Source: Blakeslea trispora (taxonomy: Eukaryota; Mucoromycota; Mucoromycetes; Mucorales; Choanephoraceae). Taken from it: a DNA stretch of 64,000 bases. Of this stretch, positions 22,664 through 35,118 are shown piece after piece (position 1 is the stretch's first letter; the number at the start of each line of letters is the position of its first letter). The stretch spans positions 1 through 64,000 of the forward strand of contig JAIWNE010000096.1 in NCBI GenBank assembly GCA_025331445.1, read 5' to 3'. The notes beneath the pieces are model-generated. The model had not been told where the DNA came from. It was given only the letters and a program-made list of their open reading frames with translations, and made no database searches. Both the position numbers and the translations under genes were made by a program.

Positions 22664-24954
22664 TGAGAGGGAACTCGATTTTATTTATTAAAAAGAAAGA
22701 GAGCCAACCAATTCTACTGCAAGTCCAAGTTGTGTTTGTATATTATTTCTATCTTTGTTTCAATCAATCACTCCGTTATAATTTTATCTGTATGAGCAGT
22801 TTTCCTACTGGGATGACTGATCACCTTAATTGAAAGATGGTTGTAGCCAGATTTCATCCCCCGCCTTGAATAAGGTGGAGATATATTGTTTACTTGATTT
22901 AGATCTTGGAGAGATGATGATTATGCTCGACAAAATATGTTTAATCTTGATTAGTGTTACAATATATCAGGCATAACTGTTTTATACTTGTTCACTTGTT
23001 TTGTTGGATGTTTAGATCAGTTAAGATTAGGTGATAACGATAGACAAGCCCTTTGTGATTATGTCTCAGAACTATCTTTATCCAAGTAATGATTTAGTCT
23101 TTTCTTATAATGAAATCTCTATAATTATTGCTTGTTTTGTTAGATGCTGCTATTCTGATATTATAAGGTCTATGCAACCTTCCTGCTTTCACATGTGTCA
23201 TGTCATTTAGCCATTTCAAGTATTGTTAAGAAGAGAGTCAATGAATATAAATCTGATCATGCTTTTAATGTGTTAGCTAGGTACATTGAACGCTTTATAT
23301 ATCATATCATCGCTTTATACCAACGCTTGTTAGATGTTTGATTTCAGGATTACCTCTGATAATATCTGAAATGATTTTAGTTTTCCAACTTTGTGAACAT
23401 TATTTAACTTATTGTTATTTTGACATTATCTGTCAAAATAACCTTTGGTAATTGTGATATTTAGGTATAAAAAAATAGATAAAGATTATGAGGAAAAGTA
23501 TAGTAAGTAGTTCGAGACTGTTTTACGTATGCCTTTATTATGAACAAAATAAATGAGAGTATTTATACCAATTGCTATCTACTATTGCCATTACGTCTTT
23601 GACTTCCTTTAGTCTTTACTCTTTACTAAATCTGGATATTCAAGAGAACAATGTCATAGACTAGTTTGTGTCACCTTTAATGACATATTGACATTTTACT
23701 TTCTTTAGCAAGACTTATTGCTTATCATCTTCTTTAGTCTAGATTCATAGCACTTGCTTATGAAATCATTCTAGACTGACATAATGTTGATAGGATTACT
23801 TAATCCAATTATGATGTAGATCTTTATATACAAATATAGACTTCAATTCTTAAGGAATTCATGTTCGGACAAGCCAAACACGACAGTAATGTTTAATTGA
23901 ATTTCCGATTATAAGTCGTTCTGGCTTCTGTATATACCCAAATATGACAAAACATCCAGAAATATGACCCTTTCATATATCTACAGACAGACACCATCAT
24001 TCTTTTTTTTATGTTAAAAAAACGACATTAGATTTGTCGATATAGACATGTATGAGTACACTTTGAAAATAACAAAAAAAAGGGAAATAGCTCTATTCAA
24101 TCTCAGCCAAAATCACACACACTTTTTTTCCTCTTTTAAATTAATTTATTTTTTTTATTACAAGTAGCCTTGACTTATACTTTATTTATCTTGTTGAAAG
24201 CAGATGAGACTTAGTGAGCTCTTGTCATTTCAGTAATGCAGTATATTGGACGCAGACATTCCCAGCGTGGACTCTGATTTGGAAGTGCAACGAAAAGAGA
24301 ACAGTCAGGAAAGCTTTTAAGCTGCAAGTTGACTTAAACACAAAAAAAAAGAATATCAGGCTGCTACTTTTTCTTCTTTGGTAATAAGCTTGATCCTCGT
24401 CATACATGCCAAGTAAAAGGTAAGTTACATTGCCGTGTTATGAATCAGCTATACCCTTTCTTTTTTTTGGTTTTGAAAAGAAGTGGACTACTTTATGAAC
24501 GAGAAGATATTTTTTATGAATGGAATACACTTTTTCGCAATAAACAACGACTGTTTACGAGTTATTTTATGGATCACACCTTTATTTATTTTTGTTTCAA
24601 TACATGAAAAGAAAGAATGTGGGTTTTGGTATAAAACGAGCATGTTTAAGAGGAAAAAGAAGTAAATGAGCTATTGCAAGTTTTTACTTCTTATATTTTG
24701 ACCTGCTAAGCTTACAAAAGTGGAACAGAAGAAAAGGGGATTTAAAGTGCAGGCTTACCTTGAACGCACTACTGGGTAATTTGGAACATGAGACCGAGAT
24801 GAGCTTGCATGTTCTTCACAAAGCTCTTTTTTTTTGCTTTTAATTTTTATAAGCTATCTTTTCTTCAAAGGTTTTATTCAAGTATGTTTATCTTAGTGTG
24901 TTTATTTCACTGTGTTTATCTCAGTGTCTTCTGCTTTAGATGCCTTTATTTCAG
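22664..24954. other. No recognisable gene
   Basis: AT-rich DNA of 2.3 kb. Several short frames on both strands lack any domain signature. No inverted or direct terminal repeats noticed. Probably old, decayed repeat DNA. Confidence 0.4.
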
Positions 24955-25145
24955 TATCTCAACCTTGAGACTCAACTCTGACTCAAAAATTTTCAAGTCG
25001 GACTCTCAAATTTGGCTGGAGAGTTTCCTTTTTAAAAAGTATTTTTTAGTCTCACTGCTTAAAAAATAAAAAATACTTGCAAAATACTTAGGTATTTTCC
25101 TCACTCTGACTCATCTGTGTCTCATAACAATAAAAATTGCTTGAT
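24955..25145 (+). repeat. 5' flank repeat of Crypton copy A
   Basis: The run beginning CAGTATCTCAACCTTGAGAC, through AAAGTATTTTTTAGTC, to ATCTGTGTCTCATAAC is repeated upstream of Crypton copy B at 28143-28335 with moderate divergence. It contains several GAGACTC / GACTCA motifs. It marks the upstream part shared by the two copies. Confidence 0.75.
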
Positions 25146-25377
25146 GACCAATCAAAAGGCTAAATTAAGCAACTGAGTTAAAAAATTCCATAAAAGGGTG
25201 AAAGTCTGTAGTACCTGATTCTGTCAAATACACTTGATTGCATTAAATACAACCTTCGAATTTTCACCATGACTCACACACCATTATGTTGAGTATATGA
25301 CTGAGTTTTCTGTACTATACATATATACTTAGTTTTTGAGCTTTTTACCACAAAGTTATCTACTTTAATACACTAAA

Positions 25378-27525
25378 ATGAACTCTCAATTGAATCAACA
25401 AACAAACGCTATCGAAGAAGTCCAATCTATGATTGATACAAACACTGCTATGTATCGCAGCAACCAGATGGTTCTTGCTAACAGTATGGCCAACCGCCCT
25501 GTCAACACTATCAAAGCATATACTGCAAAGCAGAATGAATAGAAGGTACAGTTATGCCAATAAGCATTTAATAACATCAAATCTGATTTTTTGAATTTAT
25601 TTTATAGCAATGGTGTCGTGAAACCAACTTTGCAGACGGCGAAATAGTTACCGATGCCAAACTTAGCTTCTTCTTGGACAGCTATGTTATGACCCGTGGC
25701 AGAAAGAAGCAAAGAGGCTCAGATGGATCTCCTATTCCATTGGGTAGAGAATCTATCCTTGCCTATGTTAAAGCTGTATCCAATCTTTACAACGTTCAGA
25801 AAGCTCTCAACATCAATTCCAACGAGGCAGCCAGAGGACCTTTGGTTCGTACTTTTCTGGATAATTTGGAAAAGAGCAAGGTCAAGCAAAGAAGAGCTGC
25901 TTTTGAGGACAGAGGAAAGAACACTTTAAATGATGGATACACTAAAGAAGAATTATTGAAAATTAGTCAGTACTTCATCAATCAAAAAACAACACCAACG
26001 GTTCTCGTGATAGACTTTGTTTCTTGCTCAGTCATGCAATGCTTTGTAGAAGTCAAACTTCCTTGGGGATTCAACTTCCAGATCTCTTTTCAATCACTCT
26101 TGAGAACCAAGGCGCTACTAAATGCATTTCTTTGGTGGCTACGATTAGTTTTGGCAAAACCAACCAACACGGCAAAATTGAGTATGGATCTTCCATCCGT
26201 CACAAAAAAGTTGAACTGTGTTCTGTGGGTGCTCTGGCTGTTTACCTCTTTTCCCGTTTTCATTTTGAAAATGAAGTATTTCCCGACTTCTCCGAGAGAA
26301 AGAACTGGTATGAAACCGTACTTTTCAAAGGCAAGAATGAGAAGACTGCCATAACATACCAAGCCCAACACAAGATCTATGTTGAGGCATTCAAGCAAGT
26401 TGGTATCCATACCTCCAAGGTTACCCATGCCAACAGAAAGAGTGCTCTCAACATGATTGCTCAAGAGAATGTGCCAGGTGATCAGCAAAGAATGGTAGGA
26501 AGATGGGGTACCGATAGAATGGTGGGATGCTACATCTCAAGCTTACCTGTGGATGCAATGAAGAGTCTTGCTGGCTTCCCTGTTGTTGCAAACAACTACT
26601 TCCTTCCTCGTGCAGTTGTCCTCCCACCTGCAAGCTTACAAGCAATGGCGTTTCCACAGGTTGATCTTTGGAAACAAAGATTTGAACGACAAGAGGGTGT
26701 ACAAGAAGATATCGCTGCCCCAAACTTTTTGAACTTGCTTTCAAACCTTCGTGTTGTTTTCCTTCAGGTAACTATTATCCATCTCATTCGCCACATACCT
26801 TTGACTAAAGTTTTTTTATATATTAGGATTCTGTTGTTCTTAAGCAGAAATATCCTGGTTACTATCTCTGGTCATGTGAAATCTTTTCTTCTGACGCTTA
26901 TAAGGAATTCGGAGGCCAAGTACTTGCTGCTGTTGCTGAAAACGAACAAGCATTTAATACAAGCCAGATGGCTTAAGCTGTGTTACCAGATCTTGTCGCG
27001 TCCATTGCCACTGGTTTTGACACCCTTACATCCAAGCTGCAAGTACTACAATCCTCTCAAGAAGACAGCAACAAGAAGATGAATGAGCATTTTGCTAAGT
27101 TTTTTGCTCTTGGAAATGCTTGTTTCAATGGTAGCTCTTCTTCCTCTGTTCCCTCTTCTTTGCCTTCTTCTTTGGTTTCTCCTGCCACTCTGCCCAGCCC
27201 AAATAGTGTAGTAAATGCTCCAACTGCCTATTCAATGAACCGTAGCCTCGTGAGTATCACTGACGTTTGGAGAGAATATGCAGTTGGTTTGTTTGAGGGA
27301 CCCTCAGTAAAGCGTTTGGAGGAGCAATTCGGTACAAGCTGGCGCAAAGACAGGAAAGAATCTCGCTTCTTTAGCAGACGAAGAGAAATCTACAGCATGG
27401 TAGAGAAGAAAGCTGAAGAAGAGATGATTTCCTGCGAAGAGGCAGCAAGAAGACTAGAGCAGGATCGTGCTAACCTCAAAGTTAGCATTGATAAGTTTCG
27501 AAACATTCGTAGAGTACAACAATAA
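25378..27525 (+). pseudogene. Crypton-type tyrosine recombinase, copy A
   Basis: Three exons: 25378-25545, 25608-26767 and 26827-27525, with GT..AG introns of 62 and 59 nt at the same places as copy B. Exon 2 carries the recombinase domain. The catalytic pieces are CRSQTSLG (first Arg), THANRKSA (H-x-x-R type box) and GRWGTDRMVGCY (nucleophile Tyr, about 26530). Exon 3 ends in a basic domain with WREYAVGLFEGPSVKRLEEQ and RFFSRRREIYSMVE, matching the GCR1-like DNA-binding domain typical of fungal Cryptons. Damage: TAG at 25540-25542 where copy B has TGG, a one-base loss in the A-run near 25988, and TAA at 26974-26976 where copy B has CAA. It excises and inserts by tyrosine recombination in functional relatives; this copy is dead. 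Confidence 0.85.
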
Positions 27526-28142
27526 AAAAAAATCATTCATTGACACTCTATAAATTATGCCGTGAGCTCAACTTGTATTTATTTACTTCGCATTGTATGA
27601 GTTGTATAGGCTTTTCTGTCTTATAGTCTATAATTAACTGAAGAATAGAACTCTCTAAAATATAAAGAACTGGTTAGTCAACAACGTTTAAGTAATCTAC
27701 TAGTATAAACAGTTTGAAAGAGAGCAGTTTGTATTCGCGTCTTTTCAAGGTTTTTACATCCTACATTTTCAAGTCGATCGCCTAAATGCTTTGTGATGAA
27801 GTTTAAAGAAGCGTGAAGTAAGTTGCATAATTCATGAGTTTATTTTTTCAAGTTGGCTTTCTGGATACACAAAACCAGACGGATTTTCAAATTTTCTTCC
27901 CAAAAAGTATTTTTCTTCAAGACTCACTCCGCTCTAAAATCAATGAGACTTGGGACTGAGTCACAGCTTTTTTTGAAAAAATACCCTCTCAGTGTCTTTT
28001 TTCTCTTTTGATTTTTGAGAGTCTCTTTTTTTCAGTGCTTTAAGTTTTTTTATTTCCCATTTTTAAAAGATTTTCCCAATTATTTTGTGAGTCTCGTTCT
28101 CAATTTTTAATATTCTCATTTGCGAAAGTATTTTCCAATTTT
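27526..28142. other. Spacer between the two Crypton copies
   Basis: Non-coding. Its right part (27880-28120) is rich in GAGACT / AGTCTC motifs and T-runs, like the 5' flank repeats, and probably includes element termini that I cannot place exactly. Confidence 0.4.
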
Positions 28143-28335
28143 TTAAGCAGTATCTCAACCTTGAGACTCGTCCCAGACTCAAAAAAATTAATGTCGGAGT
28201 AGAATTTTAAGCAGTGAATTTCCTTTTTGAAATTTTTTTTCAAAGTATTTTTTAGTCTTCCAGCTAATAAAAAAAAATACCTTATAAGATACGTTGGTTT
28301 TTCTACTCTGAGACTCATCTGAGACTCATAACTTG
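28143..28335 (+). repeat. 5' flank repeat of Crypton copy B
   Basis: Direct repeat of 24955-25145 (CAGTATCTCAACCTTGAGAC to GAGACTCATAAC). Together with the coding similarity it shows that a unit of about 3.2 kb exists twice in tandem. Confidence 0.75.
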
Positions 28336-28579
28336 AAAATAACTTTCTGAGCCAATAAAATGCCTTCCTGAATGATTGTGTTAATGACTTTCCATAAATG
28401 GGTTTTGAAGTTTTGTGAAACTAACGCATGAATGCGATGAGTGGTTCAAATTGTACTTTGACATGATTATTGTTATTATGGGTAATAAGTAATTAGACTG
28501 AGTGATAAACTGCTCTTCCTAGTATATAAGGCCCTCTTTTTTCGATAGTTTGTTAAAGTAAACAAATTTATTCTTAAAA

Positions 28580-30754
28580 ATGAACCCACAATCAACTCAA
28601 CAACCCAATGTCAACAGCAATATTCAATCAATAATCGATGTTAATACCGCCATGTACCGTAGCAACCAAATGGTTTTAGCTGAGGGTAAGGCAAGCCGTC
28701 CTGTAAACACCATCAAAGCATATGTTAGCAAGCAAAGAGACTGGAAGGTAAGTTAAACAAATTGGGATGTGATAAAAGTAGATCCATCATTTATACTTTG
28801 TAAATAGCAATGGTGCCAAGAAAAGGCTTTTGCAGATGGCGAAATTGTATCTGACAGCAAGCTCAGTTTCTTCTTGGATGACTTTGTCATGGCACGTGGT
28901 AGAAAGAAGCAAAGAGCTGAAGATGGCAGCCCTATTCCTTTGGGTAAAGAATCTATCTTGGCCTATGTCAAGGCTGTATCTGATCTCTATAACACGCAAA
29001 AGGCCTTGAAGATCAACTCAAACGAAGCTGCCAGAGGTCCTTTGGTTCGTACTTTTTTAGACAACTTGGAGAAGACCAAGGTTAGACAAAAAAGAGCAAA
29101 CTTCGAAGAAAGAGGCAAGAACACCTTGAATGATGGATATACGAAAGACGAATTGATGAAGATCAGCCAGTACTTCATCAATCACAAGAATGACATCAAC
29201 GGCTCTCGCGATCGACTTTGCTTCTTGATCAGCCATGCAATGCTTTGCAGAAGCCAAACTGCTCTCGGCCTTCAATTTCCTGATCTTTTTGCAATTACTC
29301 TTGAGAATCAAGGTATCACGAAGTGCATTTCTTTGGTTGCCACCATTAGTTTTAGCAAAACTAATCAGCACGGCAAGATCGATTATGGCTCCTCCATTCG
29401 TCACAAGCAAGTTGAGTTGTGTTCTGTTAGTGCTTTGGCTCTTTACCTTTTTTCCCGTTTCCACTTTGAAAACGAAGGATTTCCCGACTTTTCTGAAAGG
29501 AAAAATTGGTATGAAACTGTCGTATTCAAGGGCAAGAATTAAAAGACAGCAATCACTTACCAAGCTCAGCATAAGATTTACTTTGAAGCTTTCAAACATG
29601 TTGGTATCCACACCTCTAAAGTAACTCATGCCAACAGAAAGAGTGCTCTCAATATGATTGCTTAAGAAAATGTACCTGGGGATCAGCAAAGAATGGTAGG
29701 AAGATGGGGTATTGATAGAGTGGTGGGATGTTATGTCTCAAGTCTTCCTGTTGATGCAATGAAGAGTCTCGCTGGTTTCCCTGTTGCTTCAAACAACTAC
29801 TTTCTTCCTCGTGCTGTAGTTGTTCCACCTATGGATTTACAGGTGCAGGTCTTTCCTCAGGTTGATATTTGGAAACAAAAGTTTGAATTGCAAGACGGAG
29901 TACAAGAAGATATTGCAGGACCAAACTTTTTGAATATACTTTCCAATCTTCGCACCGTTTTCCTTCAGGTAACTTGTTTTTATTTGTTGCATAATAAGCA
30001 ACTAACTTGAATTTTTTCATAGGACTCTGTCATCTTGAGGCAAAAGTATCCCAACTATTACCTTTGGACATGTGAAATCTTTTCGTCTGACTTGTACAAG
30101 GATTTCGAGTGTCAAGTTCTCGCTGCTGTTGCCGACAACGAACAAGCATTTTCTACCAGCCAACTGCTTCAAGCCGTCTTGCCAGATCTGGCATCCAGTA
30201 TCAGAACTGGATTTTAGCAATTGGCAGCAAAGTTCCAGGTGCTGCAGTCGAATCAAGAAGCAATGGAACAGCGTATGGAAGCAGGTGACAGACGAGCTGA
30301 AGAAAATGACAAGCGAAATGCTCAAAACTTTGCCGACTTCTTTGCTTTGGGCTATAACTTGTTCAATGGTAACGACTCTTCTCCTTCTTTGCCGTTGCCT
30401 TCCACTTCTTCCTCCTTGCCTTTGCCTTCCTCTTCGTCTCCTTCCTTGGTCTCTCCTCTTCCTTCTGTTGCTCCCAATTACTCTATGAGTCGAAGCATCG
30501 TGACCATTGTTGATGTTGGTCTTGGAAACGGGCCTTCCGTAAAACGTTTGGAGGAACAGTTTGGCACCGGTTGGCGCAAGGACAAAAAAGAATCTCGCTT
30601 CTTTAGTCGAAGAAAAGAGATCTATACCATGATCGAAGAGAAGGCTGAAGAAGAAATGACGTCGTGCACAGAAGCAGCAAGACGACTTGAAGAAACCCGT
30701 GCTCGCTTGAAGCTTAGTATTGATAAATTTAGAATCACTTTTAAACCTCAATAA
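28580..30754 (+). pseudogene. Crypton-type tyrosine recombinase, copy B
   Basis: Exons 28580-28747, 28808-29968 and 30023-30754. The motifs are those of copy A: CRSQTALG, THANRKSA, GRWGIDRVVGCY, and a C-terminal GCR1-like region with GPSVKRLEEQFG and RFFSRRKEIYTMIE. A Ser/Pro-rich linker separates the two halves. Stops: TAA at about 29540-29542 (copy A has GAG), TAA at 29663-29665 (copy A has CAA) and TAG near 30216. The reading frame is otherwise open, so this is the less damaged copy. The two copies differ at many silent positions, so the duplication or the two insertions are not recent. Confidence 0.85.
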
Positions 30755-31113
30755 AAAAAACCAAGCGTGTATTAGTTATATTACTGTTGGATATTTTATA
30801 TTTGATACACTTCCTGAATGGCATATACTATCTTTGCTTGCTTATATCCCAACACAAATGATTGTTCGCCAAACTGATTGTTGCTGAAGCGTTTGGATAA
30901 CTTCATTAATTATCTTCAATCAGCAAGAAAGATCAACGAAACTAAATCGTTTGAGTGATTGCATAAATTCTCGCAATGCAAAACGAAGCAATTTACTTTT
31001 CTGTCTTCTTAGTTGCCAGGAAAGTATGTAGCTTGTTTCTGATAAAGTATCAACAGACTATTTAATGAAAGTTTATGAAAAAACGCGAGTAAATTGAGAG
31101 CAAAAGTGCGATT
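30755..31113. other. Intervening non-coding DNA
   Basis: Nothing recognisable between the Crypton copy B stop codon and the MULE inverted repeat. It may include the 3' end of the Crypton. Confidence 0.4.
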
Positions 31114-33705
31114 TTTATATTTGTTGGTAGATGGTAAATTATTAGCCGAAGACGTGACGACTTTTCCTGATTCATTTTTTTTTATTTACTAAACTTTGAG
31201 CATGATCTATTTTCGTGTTATATTCTCTTTTTACAGTTACTCTGCTATCGATACACAACTCAAAATGTTTACTAACAACACCGTTTACTCTTTGACTAAC
31301 ATCACAGATGCTTTGCAAGAATCCTCAATCAGAGGCGTCATGAAGTTGCAAACCAACGAAGTTATTCGCGTAGAAGCAACTCAATGGAAGGAATGCTTTG
31401 TTGCAATTAACCGAGCTTGTTCATACAGCTGGAGAATCATCAACTCCAACAAGCAAGCCGGCGATCTTTCTCCTGAAGAAGCCCGTGCAAGAGGCATTAC
31501 TCTTGCCTTCTCCCAGCAGTACTGCTGTCACCGTGCTGGCAGTTACAAGTCGACAGCCAGTCAACGTCCTGTCCAGAAGAAGTCGAAGAAGGTCAACTGT
31601 GCTTGTACTCTTCGCATCAGAAAGTACTGTGCTCATCCCGAGTACTATGAACTTGTTCTTGAGAAGGACCACACCAACCACGTTCCTGGCGATGTCTTGG
31701 ATGACATTCGTACTCTTCCTCTCGCCAAGCAAAACTTGCATGAGATCTTGCAGCAGCTTAAGCACTCCTCCAAGAGTCCTCGTCAAATTCGAATTGACAT
31801 GCTTAAGGCTGCTGATTCTTTCGGCCATGCTTCTCAACGTAAGGTCAACTACCACGACATTTGGAATTTGATGAACAAGGTAATCATTAAATAACCATAG
31901 CATCATGTCTTTGACTTTAATCCCTCTTTTACTTAAGGTTGACAAGGAGCTTTACTATTTCCACAAGGATCAAATGGTGTCCTTCAAGATCTGGATTAAT
32001 GAGAAGCTTCCTGCCGAAGGGTACAACTGCTTCTCTGGTAGCTTGGGTTATACCCAAGATGTATCAAAATTTGCTTTTGGTTTCTGTTCGCCTGACCAGC
32101 AAAACAGAATGAAGAGCGCAACCTCCTTTTGCCTTGATTCAACTCATGGCATTTCAAGCAACATCGCAGACGTGCTCTACACGCTGATCATTCGTGACGA
32201 CACCATTGGTAGAGGATGGCCTGTTGCTTATATGATCACAAACGATCATAGTGTTGGCCCAATTGTTGAATGGCTTCAGCATTTACGCAATGCTCAGCTT
32301 TTGGTTCAACCCAAGTAATTTACCATTGATTGCTGTCAAACCGAAGTAGCTGCAATCAGCAACACCTTTGATCGTGCTGTGATCAAGATCCAGTTTTGTG
32401 TCTTCCATGTCACTCAACATGGAATAAGCGTCTTCCTTCTGTTTTGTTCCTGGTTTTTCTCCTGCTGAAAACCAAGCATTTCGTGGTGAAATGATGCGTG
32501 TCTTGCAAGACATTGTTTATGAGGAGGATTTGGATACATTCCATCAAAAGGTTGTATCCTTCCAAGAAGAGTACGCCGACCAAGAAGCTTTCATGGACTA
32601 CTTTGTCAGCAACTGGTGTACTGAAGAAAAGTTCCAAGTTTGGAGTCGGTCATACAAAGAACGCCAATACTCGCACATGTTGACCAATAACTACATTGAA
32701 TCATGGCACAATCAGCTGAAGACTGTTTTTCTGGGCAGAGTCAGAAACAAGAGACTCGACAAACTAACCTTTGTGTTGGTCAACGATGTGGAGTATTACC
32801 TGGGCCAAGAATTTGAGCGAGTTGTTCAAGGAAACGGTGCTATGTCACCTTTCTTTAAGCAACAAAGAATCCGTGAGCTAGCTGCAGAAGAAGTAGATGA
32901 AGACAAGAGAAGTGAAATGATTGGTGGTCCAGTCGATGGTGCTAATGGTACTGAGGTGTATCAAGTTTGCTCCTTCGTCGAAGGTGCTTCAACTGGTTAC
33001 TCAGTTGAAGTTACTGGAGACAAGGTCATTGCATCTTGTACATGCTTTGACAATGACAGAAGGAAACAGCCATGTAAGCATATGTATTTGCTAAAAATGC
33101 ATACTAACTATTCTGTCTTTGTCTCTTCTAATACAACCACAACAACAACAATTGCCGAGACATTGAATGTCTCTGAGCCTTCTGAGAATCAGTCTTTACC
33201 ACCTGTAAACCGCAAATTAGACATGGCTAAGTATTGCATTGATATCAATCAAACAATTAAGCATTTTAGTCCTGATCTTTTAAAACTAGCAGAATATGCA
33301 ACAGAAGAAGAAATCTCACAAATCCTTGATGCTCAAAAACGTACGTTAGAAATTATTCAACAAACAAAAGATAAGTATGAAGTCAATTTCCGTACAACAC
33401 ATACCCAACAATAATAGTTTTTTCTCTCTTCTTTTTCTTTCTTTTTTTTTCTCTCTCTTTTTTTTTTCCTTTTCTTTTTTTTCAAAATATGTTTAAAATA
33501 AAAATAAATTCTACTTCCATACATATGCTTTTTTTTTTTGAGTAAACGAACCTTTTTTTTGGCTAAGTGATTTGTGTCTTTTGTCAAATATTTTTATTTT
33601 TTTTTCTAAGTAAATTTGATTTACCACCAAAATTAATGTTTGCAATTTGATGGTAGATAAGCCTCATTTTCGGCTAATAATTTACCATCTACCAACAAAT
33701 ATAAA
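31114..33705 (+). mobile_element. MULE with 37-bp terminal inverted repeats
   Basis: The sequence TTTATATTTGTTGGTAGATG and on to TTAGCCGAA (31114-31150) is repeated exactly in inverted orientation at 33669-33705. The element of 2592 bp contains one transposase gene. I could not find the 8-11 bp target duplication expected of MULEs, so the exact outer ends are uncertain. The LINE begins directly at its right edge. Confidence 0.82.
31265..33414 (+). pseudogene. MULE transposase with SWIM zinc finger
   Basis: Start taken at 31265; an in-frame ATG also exists at 31196. The N-terminal part holds a cysteine-containing DNA-binding region (QYCCHRAGSY, CACTLRIRKYC). A GT..AG intron at about 31880-31938 joins the first part to a DDE core: CLDSTHGIS (first Asp, about 32130), TIDCCQTEVAAI (second Asp, about 32330) and NNYIESWHNQLK (Glu, about 32690). 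The C-terminus has the SWIM finger CTCFDNDRRKQPCKH (about 33035-33085). The frame is open except for TAA at 32317 and two one-base shifts between about 32410 and 32460. The gene lies centrally between the inverted repeats and is the expected mobiliser of this element. Confidence 0.87.
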
Positions 33706-33722
33706 CGTTCAAGAAGACAAAC

Positions 33723-35025
33723 ATGAAGTCTTGGGTTCACGCAGTAACTGCAGGCAAACGACGTACCTCAATCACTACATATAGCCCTTCAAACACCCAG
33801 CCTTCTGTGGAGCGTGGACAACTCACAGAGAGTGCGGTGAATGATGTCTACAGACGTGTTGCGAGACCATTTCTCAAGAGCACCTTTTCCAACTCACTCC
33901 TGATCGACATCACTAGCGTCGATAACAAACCTTTTTTCGTTGCTGAATTGTACGAACTTTGCAACGGTGGGGGTGCTGAACATCTTTGGGGAATCTCTCA
34001 AACCATTCGTCATGAATACTCTCAGTGGTATGCCGAGATCGCAGTTTCACCTTCTCATTACATTCGCTTACAGAGGGACGGCTTCGAACTAAAAACTCAT
34101 GGTAAGTTCTCAGCGTTTCCATCTCTCTCCATCTGCTGAAATTCTCAAAGTTTCACTCTCGGGTCTTCCATTAATCTATGGTCGAGGTGCGACTGGCTTA
34201 TTTCAACTTCGAGGTGATATGTTTTCCAATTTAAAGCCTTTTGATAAAATTGTTGAATGTGGGCTTGACTTCAGCGCTGGGAGCGCTTTTTCGGGAAATG
34301 GTTTTGTAGTTCTTGAGTGTTCTGATAAGACGACCTCTCCTTCATATCATTCATTATCTCATTTAATCTATTGGTCGTCTCATCCAATTGAGTTCTCAGT
34401 TACTGAGTCGATCGTACTACTTGAGAACCCTGATTGAGTTCAGGTTATAGCTACTTGGGCCTCTATTGCTCCATTTTGTCAATACTGTCATGCATTCAAT
34501 CATGCTTTGGTCGATTGCAAGCTTAGACGGGACGCAACTTTATGTTACAATTGTCACGAATCGGGCCATATCGCTAGATTCTGTCCCAGAAAGAATATTG
34601 GTTTAGGAAAAAAGCGTAAGATTCCAACTCTGGTTCCTGTACAATCCACTCCACCTCCTGTGGTGGTTTCACCTCCAGTCTTTTTGTCTCAGAGTTCTCT
34701 CCCTATTGAGCTCGAGTTACCCAGTTCTTTGATGCCAAAGATGGCATCTGTTCCTACTTCTGTTCTTGAAATTCCTTCTTCCTCTCCAGCTTCCTCTCGT
34801 CAATCGCAGCGTATCTTAGAGCGCCAGTCCTCTCCAGAAGTTCAGGAGATACCTTTGAATCTTGTCTCTCCACCTCCTGCCACGTGCGTACACTGTGGTT
34901 TACAAGGCCACAGCCGTACCACCAGCAAACATTGTCTAAAGAGTCCAAAAGTATTTAAGCGAAAATACTCAGTCTACTCAGATATCCCTTTTCAAGCTTT
35001 CAAACTTGGACATGGAAATGGATGA
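33723..35025 (+). pseudogene. LINE ORF1, nucleic-acid binding protein with CCHC knuckles
   Basis: N-terminal part 33723-34139, then a one-base frame change near 34100 into the frame that continues to 34434. A TGA at 34435 (Asp, stop, Val) interrupts, and the frame reopens to 35025. Three zinc knuckles are visible: CQYCHAFNHALVDC (about 34480-34520), CYNCHESGHIARFC (about 34540-34580) and CVHCGLQGHSRTTSKHC (about 34885-34935). A Ser/Pro-rich linker separates the second and third. Such ORF1 proteins package LINE RNA. ORF2 follows about 90 bases downstream. Confidence 0.8.
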
Positions 35026-35118
35026 TGAGCTTCCAAACACTCAGATGCCACCTTTTGTTGTTCCAGTGAATCCCGTTGAATCTTCTTTAGTTTTCTCTCT
35101 CACACAACAATAATTAAT

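Noticed and set aside
24225..25069. Several short frames with hydrophobic T-rich composition
   Set aside because: Typical of random AT-rich DNA; no start context, intron or family signature.
33357..33587. Lysine/glutamate-rich minus-strand frame
   Set aside because: Produced by the C/T-rich tract downstream of the MULE transposase; low complexity only.
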